A stretch of DNA of 20,376 nt, from the NCBI GenBank assembly GCA_027620815.1, contig JAQCDH010000010.1, positions 1 through 20,376 of the forward strand. The letters are read 5' to 3'. Source of the stretch: Bacillota bacterium (GTDB lineage Bacteria; Bacillota_I; Bacilli_A; Acholeplasmatales; Acholeplasmataceae). The notes under the pieces are model-generated. The model was given only the letters and a program-made list of their open reading frames with translations. It was not told where the DNA came from and made no database searches. Both the position numbers and the translations under genes were made by a program. Positions 14,956 through 20,376 of this stretch are shown piece after piece. Each line of letters begins with the position of its first letter. Within the stretch, counting starts at the first letter, position 1.

Positions 14956-15216
14956 TTACACTAAGTCCGATTTTTGAAGTACTTTAACTAAACGAAAACG
15001 TTTTGTTTTTGATAAAGGACGTGTTTCCATAATAGAAACCGTATCTCCAATACCAGCAAGCCCTTCTTCATCATGGACGTGGAATTTTTTTGATACACGT
15101 ACGCGCTTTCCATAGAGAGGCGACTTTTTGTATGTATCAACACTTACAGTAATGGTTTTATCCATTTTATCTGATGTGACAACACCAGTATAGACTTTTC
15201 TTGTTTGACGTTCCAT
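14956..15216 (-). CDS. rpsQ: 30S ribosomal protein S17
   Basis: Primary 16S rRNA-binding protein with an OB-fold. The 86 residues contain RKVYTGVVTSDKMDKTITVS, VDTYKKSPLYGKRVRVSKKF, the HVHDEE loop, and GDTVSIMETRPLSKTKRFRL. GGAGGAG precedes the ATG by about 5 bases, 10 bases after rpmC. Confidence 0.98.
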   Translation of the reverse strand: MERQTRKVYTGVVTSDKMDKTITVSVDTYKKSPLYGKRVRVSKKFHVHDEEGLAGIGDTVSIMETRPLSKTKRFRLVKVLQKSDLV

Positions 15217-15226
15217 GGGTCTCCTC

Positions 15227-15415
15227 CTATTCTACGCGTTCGCCGATGATCGTTTTCATTTGTGCGATCAAGCGTTTTACTTCTTTAATACGTGCTGTAT
15301 TTTCTAATTGACCGACCGCTGCTTGGAAACGTAAATTAAAGAGTTCAGACTTCAACTCTCCGATACGTTTTTCAAGATCGGTATTATTAATTTTTCTTAT
15401 TTCTGAGGCATTCAT
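15227..15415 (-). CDS. rpmC: 50S ribosomal protein L29
   Basis: Small helical protein near the tunnel exit. The 62 residues match the family core: DLEKRIGELKSELFNLRFQA followed by GQLENTARIKEVKRLIAQMK. The ATG overlaps the rplP TGA as ATGA, and AGAGGTGA upstream lies in the last codons of rplP, so the two are coupled. Confidence 0.97.
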   Translation of the reverse strand: MNASEIRKINNTDLEKRIGELKSELFNLRFQAAVGQLENTARIKEVKRLIAQMKTIIGERVE

Positions 15416-15825
15416 GCTTGGTCACCTCTTTTGACGATTTTAGTTTTAATTGGTAACTTGTGAGATGCAAGTCTTAATGCCTCTTTTGCGATTGCTTCAG
15501 AAACACCATTGATTTCAAACATCACACGACCTTTTTTTACAACTGCCACCCAGTGATCTGGTGCTCCTTTACCGGAACCCATACGTACTTCAAGTGGTTT
15601 TTTCGTTTTTGCTAAGTGAGGATATATATTGATCCAAACTTTACCTAAACGTTTCATATAACGTGTCATCGCAATACGTGCTGATTCGATTTGACGGTTG
15701 GTAATCCATGCACCTTCTAAAGCGATTAATCCAAAATCACCATTGGTAATGTTTGAATTTTTTGCTTGACCTTCATAACTTACACGATGTGGACGACGAA
15801 ATTTTGTTCTTTTAGGCATTAACAT
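15412..15825 (-). CDS. rplP: 50S ribosomal protein L16
   Basis: Late-assembly large-subunit protein next to the A-site tRNA elbow. The 137 residues start MLMPKRTKFRRPHRVSYEGQ and contain ALEGAWITNRQIESARIAMT, RYMKRLGKVWINIYPHLA and MGSGKGAPDHWVAVVKKGRV. The ATG lies 2 bases after the rpsC stop; its ribosome binding site is the G-rich end of rpsC (AAAGGGGGC). Confidence 0.98.
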   Translation of the reverse strand: MLMPKRTKFRRPHRVSYEGQAKNSNITNGDFGLIALEGAWITNRQIESARIAMTRYMKRLGKVWINIYPHLAKTKKPLEVRMGSGKGAPDHWVAVVKKGRVMFEINGVSEAIAKEALRLASHKLPIKTKIVKRGDQA

Positions 15826-15827
15826 AA

Positions 15828-16589
15828 TTATTCTTGGCCCCCTTTATTCTGAGGTTGACGAGGCTTGTTTGGACGTTTTTTTCTTGGTGGGAAATCTTTT
15901 TTAGCTTGATCATCTTGACGTTTTGCAAGATCTTCACGAGATTGTCCTGGTAATACTTCACCGTTATAAACCCAAACTTTGACCCCTAAAATACCATAAG
16001 TAGTTTGTGCTTCACTAATTGCATAATCAATGTCTGCACGAAGTGTATGTAATGGCACTTGTCCTTCAGAGTATCCTTCACTACGTGCCATTTCAGCTCC
16101 ACCTAGGCGGCCTGATACAAGTGTACGAACACCTTTAGCGCCAGCTTTCATCGCACGGGTAATTGCCATTTTTTGAGCACGTCTAAATGACGCACGGTTT
16201 TCTAGTTGTTCAGCAATGGATTGTGCAATAAGTACTGCAATTCGTTCTGGATGTCTTACTTCAATGACATTAAATACGATTTCTTTTTTTACAAGTTTAT
16301 TAAGTTGAGCAACAACTTTGTTTTTTGTTTCTGCTTCACGTCCAAAGACAACACCTGGTTTTGCTGAAAATAAAGTGATTTTAACACGATCAGCACCACC
16401 ACGGCCTTTTAAACGTTCAATTTGAATGTTAGAAACTGCTGCTTTTTTATAGACTTTATTTAAATATGTACGAATGACATGATCTTCTTTAACTAAAGCA
16501 GGTACATCTGTTTTTTGAGCATACCATTTAGATTCCCAGCCGCGGATAATACCCACGCGCATTCCAATTGGATTGACTTTTTGTCCCAT
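15828..16589 (-). CDS. rpsC: 30S ribosomal protein S3
   Basis: Forms part of the mRNA entry channel. The 253 residues start MGQKVNPIGMRVGIIRGWES and contain a KH domain region (IQIERLKGRGGADRVKITLF, SAKPGVVFGREAETKNKVV) and the C-terminal signature EMARSEGYSEGQVPLHTLRA followed by DIDYAISEAQTTYGILGVKV. The tail from about residue 225 is Lys/Arg/Pro/Gln-rich and variable in the family. The upstream site is weak (AGGT), 7 bases after the rplV TAG stop. Confidence 0.98.
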   Translation of the reverse strand: MGQKVNPIGMRVGIIRGWESKWYAQKTDVPALVKEDHVIRTYLNKVYKKAAVSNIQIERLKGRGGADRVKITLFSAKPGVVFGREAETKNKVVAQLNKLVKKEIVFNVIEVRHPERIAVLIAQSIAEQLENRASFRRAQKMAITRAMKAGAKGVRTLVSGRLGGAEMARSEGYSEGQVPLHTLRADIDYAISEAQTTYGILGVKVWVYNGEVLPGQSREDLAKRQDDQAKKDFPPRKKRPNKPRQPQNKGGQE

Positions 16590-16596
16590 CAGCTAC

Positions 16597-16926
16597 CTAC
16601 TCTCTTTCTGCCACAACCACAGTAATGTGGCTCGTACGTTTTTGAATAATGTCTCCACGGCCTTTAGCACGTGGTAATAATCTTTTTAAACGAACACCTT
16701 CGTTGACATATGCTTCTTTCACATATAATTTTTCAACGGTTGCGTTGTTGTTGTTTTCTGCGTTTGCAATCGCACTGTTTAACACTTTTAATATGATTGG
16801 GCTTGCTGATCTTGGTGTAAACATTAAGATTGCTTGCGCTTCTTTGATATTTTTTCCGCGAATTAAATCGATGACAAGGCGTGCCTTACGTGGCGTCACG
16901 CGTACCGTTTTTGCATGTGCTTTCAT
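16597..16926 (-). CDS. rplV: 50S ribosomal protein L22
   Basis: Lines the nascent-peptide tunnel with its beta-hairpin. The 109 residues contain VRVTPRKARLVIDLIRGKNI, ILKVLNSAIANAENN and the hairpin VNEGVRLKRLLPRAKGRGDI followed by KRTSHITVVVAERE. All are typical. AAGGAAGG precedes the ATG. Unusually for this operon, it ends in TAG. Confidence 0.98.
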   Translation of the reverse strand: MKAHAKTVRVTPRKARLVIDLIRGKNIKEAQAILMFTPRSASPIILKVLNSAIANAENNNNATVEKLYVKEAYVNEGVRLKRLLPRAKGRGDIIQKRTSHITVVVAERE

Positions 16927-16939
16927 TTAGTTTCCTTCC

Positions 16940-17218
16940 TTACTTGCCGGCTTTTTTATCTGCTTTAGCATGACCACGGTAAGTTCTTGTTGGTGCAAAT
17001 TCACCAAGTTTGTGACCTACCATATCTTCAGTGACATAAACAGGTACATGCTCTTTTCCGTTATAAACGGCAATCGTGTGTCCGATAAATTCAGGGAAAA
17101 TCGTTGAGCGTCGTGACCATGTTTGGATCACGCGTTTTTCATTTTGAGTATTTTGTTTCTTAACTTTTTCCATTAAGTGACCGTCACAAAATGGTCCTTT
17201 TTTAAGTGAACGTCCCAT
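16940..17218 (-). CDS. rpsS: 30S ribosomal protein S19
   Basis: Small-subunit head protein that works with S13. The 92 residues start MGRSLKKGPFCDGHLMEKVK and contain WSRRSTIFPEFIGHTIAVYN, GKEHVPVYVTEDMVGHKLGE and FAPTRTYRGH. These are canonical features. AAGGAGG lies 7 bases before the ATG, in the 12-base gap after rplB. Confidence 0.98.
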   Translation of the reverse strand: MGRSLKKGPFCDGHLMEKVKKQNTQNEKRVIQTWSRRSTIFPEFIGHTIAVYNGKEHVPVYVTEDMVGHKLGEFAPTRTYRGHAKADKKAGK

Positions 17219-17230
17219 ACATGATCCTCC

Positions 17231-18061
17231 TTAGTTTGAACGACGACGAACGATTAAATCGTTAGACGCTTTCTTCTTATCTCTAGTTTTAACGCCACGA
17301 GCTTTTTTACCCCATGGAGTCATTGGTGATTTACGTCCAATTGGTGCACGTCCTTCACCACCACCGTGTGGGTGGTCATTCGGGTTCATAACAGAACCAC
17401 GAACGGTTGGTTTTGTTCCCATGTGTCTTGTTCTTCCGGCTTTACCGATGTTGACAAGTTCCCATGATTCATTCCCAACTTCACCGATGGTTGCACGGCA
17501 AGTACCTAAAATTTTACGTACTTCACCTGATTGTAAACGAAGTAATACATATTTTTCTTCACGACCTAAAATTTGAGCAGACGATCCAGCACTACGTGCG
17601 ACTTGTCCACCTTTTCCTGGGTGAAGTTCGATGTTGTGAACAACTGTACCGACTGGAATATTCATGAGTGGTAAAGCATTCCCTACTTTAATATCGACAT
17701 TTAGTCCTGAAACAACTTGTAGTCCGACTTCAAATCCTTTTGCTGCAAGTACATATCTTTTTTCACCATCTGCATAGTTTAATAATGCGATATTTGCACT
17801 TCGGTTTGGATCGTATTCAATCGTTTTAATCGTTGCAGGAATATTATCTTTATTTCTTTTGAAATCGATGATACGGTATTTACGTTTTGCTCCACCACCA
17901 ATGTGGCGAACAGTGATTTTACCTTGATTATTACGGCCACCAGTTTTCATCACTGTTTTGAGTAATGATTTCTCTGGTGTGGAGGTCGTAATTTCTTCAT
18001 AGGTTAATGAAGTCATATTACGACGGCCATTGGTGACCGGTTTATATGTTTTAATTGGCAT
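17231..18061 (-). CDS. rplB: 50S ribosomal protein L2
   Basis: Peptidyl-transferase-region protein needed for subunit joining. The 276 residues contain GRNNQGKITVRHIGGGAKRK, VLLRLQSGEVRKILGTCRAT and the hallmark C-terminal stretch RGSVMNPNDHPHGGGEGRAP with the conserved histidine of the HPHGGG loop. AAGGAGG lies ahead of the ATG. Confidence 0.99.
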   Translation of the reverse strand: MPIKTYKPVTNGRRNMTSLTYEEITTSTPEKSLLKTVMKTGGRNNQGKITVRHIGGGAKRKYRIIDFKRNKDNIPATIKTIEYDPNRSANIALLNYADGEKRYVLAAKGFEVGLQVVSGLNVDIKVGNALPLMNIPVGTVVHNIELHPGKGGQVARSAGSSAQILGREEKYVLLRLQSGEVRKILGTCRATIGEVGNESWELVNIGKAGRTRHMGTKPTVRGSVMNPNDHPHGGGEGRAPIGRKSPMTPWGKKARGVKTRDKKKASNDLIVRRRSN

Positions 18062-18072
18062 ATATTTCCTCC

Positions 18073-18360
18073 TTATACCGTAAAGGCGTCGATTTTTTGT
18101 CCAGCAGCAAGTTTAACAACTGCTTTTTTGTATGCTTGCGTGTATCCTTCGTATTTCCCAGTTCTTTTAAACTTAGGTTTGACGTTGATGGTGTTCACGT
18201 TTAACACATTGACATTAAAAATAGATTCGACTGCTTTTTTAATTTCGACTTTGTTTGCTGATTTTAAAACTCTGAAGGTGTATTTGTTTTGTCCTTCAAT
18301 GAGTTTGTTACTTTGTTCAGTGATGATTGGTGCAACTAAAATGTCATAAAATTTACTCAT
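18073..18360 (-). CDS. rplW: 50S ribosomal protein L23
   Basis: Docking site at the tunnel exit for trigger factor and SRP. The 95-residue form starting at the ATG at 18358-18360 (MSKFYDILVAPIITEQSNKL) fits the family. A longer frame reaching 18393 would add 11 residues (MQHLHYRRSCH) with no counterpart in L23. The chosen ATG lies 9-10 bases after GGAGGT, which sits in the last codons of rplD, and overlaps the rplD stop by 8 bases (ATGAGTAA). The body has YTFRVLKSANKVEIKKAVES, FNVNVLNVNTINVKPKFKRT and the C-terminal VKLAAGQKIDAFTV. Confidence 0.95.
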   Translation of the reverse strand: MSKFYDILVAPIITEQSNKLIEGQNKYTFRVLKSANKVEIKKAVESIFNVNVLNVNTINVKPKFKRTGKYEGYTQAYKKAVVKLAAGQKIDAFTV

Positions 18361-18982
18361 GTGACAAGACCTCCTGTAATGCAAGTGCTGCATCTTTTGT
18401 TAAGACGAGGTTTTTTGCATGTAGTATATCGTAAACACTAACATGTGATGCTGTTGCAAATTGAACAGTAGGAATGTTTCTTGCAGCAAGTATTTCATTT
18501 TCAGTAAATACAGGTGCAACAAATAAAACTTTTCCTTTAATGTTTAATCCACTTAACATTGCTTTAAAATCTTTTGTTTTTGGTGAATCAACAATAAGTT
18601 GATCTAAAACCGTAAGTGTTTGATTTTGTTGATGGTAAGATAATGCACTTCTTAAAGCGAGTTGTCTTACTTTTTGGTTAAGTTTAACAGCGTAAATTCT
18701 TGGGTTTGGTCCAAAGACAATACCACCACCACGCCATTGTGGAGAACGAATCGATCCTTGACGCGCACGTCCAGTTCCTTTTTGTTTCCAAGGTTTTCTA
18801 CCACCACCTGAAACTTCAGAGCGGTCTTTTGTTTTTGATGTTCCTTGTCTCATTGCTGCACGTTGTGCTTGGACAACATCAAAAATTGCTTGTTTGTGTG
18901 GTTCAATACCGAATACGTCATCAGCAAGTGCTAATTTTTCAACGGTTTTACCAGCTTGACTTAATACTGTTAATTGTGGCAT
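18353..18982 (-). CDS. rplD: 50S ribosomal protein L4
   Basis: Large-subunit protein whose long loop lines the tunnel. In several bacteria L4 also represses its own S10 operon through the rpsJ leader, which is relevant to the structured leader here. The 209 residues have the loop signature AMRQGTSKTKDRSEVSGGGR followed by KPWKQKGTGRARQGSIRSPQ, WRGGGIVFGPNPRIY. Length is normal. AAGGAGG precedes the ATG. Confidence 0.98.
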   Translation of the reverse strand: MPQLTVLSQAGKTVEKLALADDVFGIEPHKQAIFDVVQAQRAAMRQGTSKTKDRSEVSGGGRKPWKQKGTGRARQGSIRSPQWRGGGIVFGPNPRIYAVKLNQKVRQLALRSALSYHQQNQTLTVLDQLIVDSPKTKDFKAMLSGLNIKGKVLFVAPVFTENEILAARNIPTVQFATASHVSVYDILHAKNLVLTKDAALALQEVLSHE

Positions 18983-18992
18983 GATGTCCTCC

Positions 18993-19634
18993 TTACTTCA
19001 CGTGTTTGATGGCAGAACGTATCACTAGGTATCCATTTTTAGGACCTGGAACGCTACCACTGATGAGTAATAAATGATTCTCATTATCAACATCAACAAC
19101 TTTTAGATTTTGAATGGTGACTTTTTCAGCACCCATATGACCAGGTAAGTTTTTACCTTTCATATTTCCTTTGATCGGACCCATTGAACCTGGCCCTCTG
19201 TGATATCTTGACCCGTGCGCCATAGGTCCGCGGCTTTGATTGTGTCGTTTGATTGACCCTGCAAAACCTTTCCCTTTGGATGTTCCGGTGATATCAACGT
19301 ATGTACCGGCACTAAAGATTTCTTCTTTGACACTTTCACCTACTGCTAAGCTTGATAATTCGTTGTCATTGCCGTTGTCAAAGCGAATTTCTCTTACGAA
19401 GCGCTTAGGTGCAGTATTAGCCTTATTTGTGTGGCCAATCTGTGGTTTGTTACTGACTTTTTCGCGTATGTTTTCATAACCAATTTGCGTTGCAACATAA
19501 CCATCAACTTCTAATGATTTTTGTTGTAACACGACATTGTCTGAAACATCGACGACAGTGACTGGGATGAGTTGTCCACCTTCTGAGAAGACTTGAGTCA
19601 TACCTAGTTTTTTACCTAAGATTCCTGTTGCCAT
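18993..19634 (-). CDS. rplC: 50S ribosomal protein L3
   Basis: Early-assembly protein reaching the peptidyl-transferase centre. The 213 residues start MATGILGKKLGMTQVFSEGG and contain the conserved GTSKGKGFAGSIKRHNQSRG, PMAHGSRYHRGPGSMG and GNMKGKNLPGHMGAEKVTIQ. The glutamine in HNQ is the residue methylated in many bacteria. AAGGAG lies ahead of the ATG; the gap after rpsJ is 15 bases. Confidence 0.98.
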   Translation of the reverse strand: MATGILGKKLGMTQVFSEGGQLIPVTVVDVSDNVVLQQKSLEVDGYVATQIGYENIREKVSNKPQIGHTNKANTAPKRFVREIRFDNGNDNELSSLAVGESVKEEIFSAGTYVDITGTSKGKGFAGSIKRHNQSRGPMAHGSRYHRGPGSMGPIKGNMKGKNLPGHMGAEKVTIQNLKVVDVDNENHLLLISGSVPGPKNGYLVIRSAIKHVK

Positions 19635-19649
19635 GTGTGTTCTCCTTTT

Positions 19650-19964
19650 TTATTTTTTTAAGACGATATCGATTCCACTTGGTAAATCGATGTCCATAAG
19701 TGCACTAATTGTTTTTGGGTTTGGATCTATAATTTGAATGAGTCTTTTGTGCGTACGACGTTCAAATTGTTCACGAGAATCTTTGTTCACGTGTGGTGAA
19801 CGTAGTACCGTGAAGATCTCTTTTTCAGTTGGTAAAGGAATTGGTCCTTGTACCTCTGCGCCTGTTCTGATTGCGCTATCAACAATTTTCTTTGCAGCGT
19901 CATCGAGTAATTGATGATCATATGCCTTTAAACGAATTTTGATGATATCTTTTGATTTTGCCAT
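19650..19964 (-). CDS. rpsJ: 30S ribosomal protein S10
   Basis: Small-subunit head protein that also pairs with NusB in antitermination, and the first gene of the operon. The 104 residues contain IIKIRLKAYDHQLLDDAAKK, GPIPLPTEKEIFTVLRSPHV, KDSREQFERRTHKRLIQI and the end PSGIDIVLKK. AAGGGAG at 19973-19979 lies 8 bases before the ATG and could base-pair with the very 5' end of the leader. Confidence 0.98.
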   Translation of the reverse strand: MAKSKDIIKIRLKAYDHQLLDDAAKKIVDSAIRTGAEVQGPIPLPTEKEIFTVLRSPHVNKDSREQFERRTHKRLIQIIDPNPKTISALMDIDLPSGIDIVLKK

Positions 19965-20092
19965 TATAATAGCTCCCTTCGCCTATAATCTTGTATAGAC
20001 TTGCTCCCCAGAAAAACTTAGCACTTAGACAACGGCTATCCGTGTGCCAACAACCTTCCGGTTCACAGCCTTCTCGTATTTTTTCACGAGCT
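19965..20092 (-). promoter_or_regulatory. Structured 5' leader of the S10 operon, candidate autoregulatory element
   Basis: About 127 bases of untranslated leader contain several inverted repeats (order as in the RNA). Hairpin 1 is CUCGUG/UACGAG with a six-A loop (20073-20090). Hairpin 2 spans 20034-20070: outer GGCU/AGCC, inner GUG/CAC, and a tip AACC-GGAA-GGUU with a GNRA tetraloop (20052-20063). Hairpin 3 is GUCUAUA/UAUAGGC with a six-base loop (19981-20000), just before the ribosome binding site. Between 2 and 3 is a CUAAGUGCUAAGU repeat. The first bases AGCUC can pair with GAGCU at the ribosome binding site. Ribosomal leaders controlled by L4 are known upstream of rpsJ in several bacteria; that this is one is inferred. 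Confidence 0.6.
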
Positions 20093-20097
20093 ATTCA

Positions 20098-20126
20098 ATT
20101 ATATATAACTTTACTTGAGAATGCAA
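20098..20126 (-). promoter_or_regulatory. Promoter of the S10-spc-alpha operon
   Basis: On the minus strand, TTGCAT (20126-20121) and a perfect TATAAT (20103-20098) are separated by exactly 17 bases, a strong housekeeping-sigma match. Transcription should begin at the A or G at 20092-20091. It is the only convincing promoter seen for the following 30 genes. Confidence 0.85.
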
Positions 20127-20152
20127 GGGAAAAGTGTGACTTTTTATATTTT

Positions 20153-20376
20153 TTATGGGTCAGTGGCATGAATAAACTTTAAACTTTCTTCAATGGCTGG
20201 ATAAAGATAAAGTTGGTGAATGATGAGATGTCTAAATCCAAGTGTCAAACACCGATGTAAAATATAATTTTGAGAAAGTGCATATCCGTACAAATAATGC
20301 TTGATTTTTTTAATTCGAAATGTTTGATGAATGTCTCTTAGCAAAGGGACAACTTCGTGTTGAAATGTCTCAAAAG
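20153..20376 (-). CDS. C-terminal end of an unrecognised protein (cut by window edge)
   Basis: An open frame enters from the right edge and runs 73 codons plus two bases to a TAA at 20153-20155. A TTG at 20344 is not needed as a start, because the frame stays open to the edge. The visible part includes FETFQHEVVPLLRDIHQTFR, IKKIKHYLYGYALS and LYLYPAIEESLKFIHATDP. It is rich in His, Leu, Tyr and Ile with alternating hydrophobic and charged residues, as in a folded soluble protein. I recognise no family. It ends 26 bases before the -35 of the ribosomal operon promoter. Only a 6-bp AAAAGT/ACTTTT hairpin with a short T run lies between, so its termination is unclear. Confidence 0.5.
   Translation of the reverse strand, partial: FETFQHEVVPLLRDIHQTFRIKKIKHYLYGYALSQNYILHRCLTLGFRHLIIHQLYLYPAIEESLKFIHATDP

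Noticed and set aside
18361..18393. Upstream start for rplW adding 11 residues
   Set aside because: The extra residues do not fit L23, and the ATG at 18360 has a well-placed GGAGGT and the expected overlap with the rplD stop.
19963..19968. TATAAT touching the rpsJ start codon as a second promoter
   Set aside because: It would start transcription inside rpsJ and has no -35; it is better explained as an AT-rich spacer after the ribosome binding site.
20130..20144. AAAAGT/ACTTTT hairpin as a terminator of the right-edge gene
   Set aside because: Only six A/T-rich pairs, a three-base loop and a short T run; too weak to call.
1..20376. CRISPR arrays, tRNA or rRNA genes, insertion sequences or phage genes
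   Set aside because: No regularly spaced repeats, cloverleaf-like segments, transposase motifs or terminal inverted repeats were seen; the window is almost entirely filled by recognised genes.

Overview
The window is a chromosomal housekeeping segment from an AT-rich, low-GC Gram-positive-type bacterium. It reads in the standard bacterial code: Trp is TGG, for example in S11 and L2, and TGA ends several genes (tmk, ecfT, adk, rpsE, rplP, the nuclease gene). That excludes Mycoplasma/Spiroplasma-type code 4. Base composition, the complete S10-spc-alpha cluster including L30, and the link from rplQ to the ECF genes and truA fit an Acholeplasma-like or other code-11 Mollicutes lineage, or a nearby Bacillota relative. 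This placement is an inference.

Layout, following transcription of the dominant minus strand (right to left). 20376-20153: the 3' end of an unrecognised gene. 20126-19965: a good promoter and a roughly 127-nt structured leader. 19964-5705: the fused S10/spc/alpha operon (rpsJ, rplC, rplD, rplW, rplB, rpsS, rplV, rpsC, rplP, rpmC, rpsQ, rplN, rplX, rplE, rpsN, rpsH, rplF, rplR, rpsE, rpmD, rplO, secY, adk, map, infA, rpmJ, rpsM, rpsK, rpoA, rplQ), closed by an intrinsic terminator. rpmD and rpmJ are under 60 codons and were found by direct translation. 5656-4457: a lipoprotein endonuclease I gene. 4174-4473: a thioredoxin-like gene, the only gene on the plus strand. 4109-1503: ecfA1, ecfA2 and ecfT, the energising module of an ECF vitamin transporter. 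1506-139: truA and tmk. 152-1: the start of a DNA polymerase III delta-prime gene (holB).

The ribosomal operon makes ribosomal subunits, the RNA polymerase alpha subunit, the SecY channel, adenylate kinase, methionine aminopeptidase and IF-1 as one unit. Genes are packed with gaps of about 1-15 bases or short ATGA-type overlaps, and almost every gene has a strong AGGAGG-like site. The second block (ecfA1 to holB) is equally compact and probably one transcript from a promoter in the 4110-4173 divergent region.

Most of the window is ordinary and I see no new defence, mobile or biosynthetic system. The points worth a second look are regulatory or structural: the rpsJ leader; a terminator hairpin inside the coding 3' end of the nuclease gene, preceded by a CGA codon one transition from a stop; the nuclease/thioredoxin pair splitting a usually tight rplQ-ecfA1 link; an extra membrane segment in EcfT; cysteine-free S14 and L36 beside a zinc-type adenylate kinase; and several coupled gene junctions lacking ribosome binding sites.
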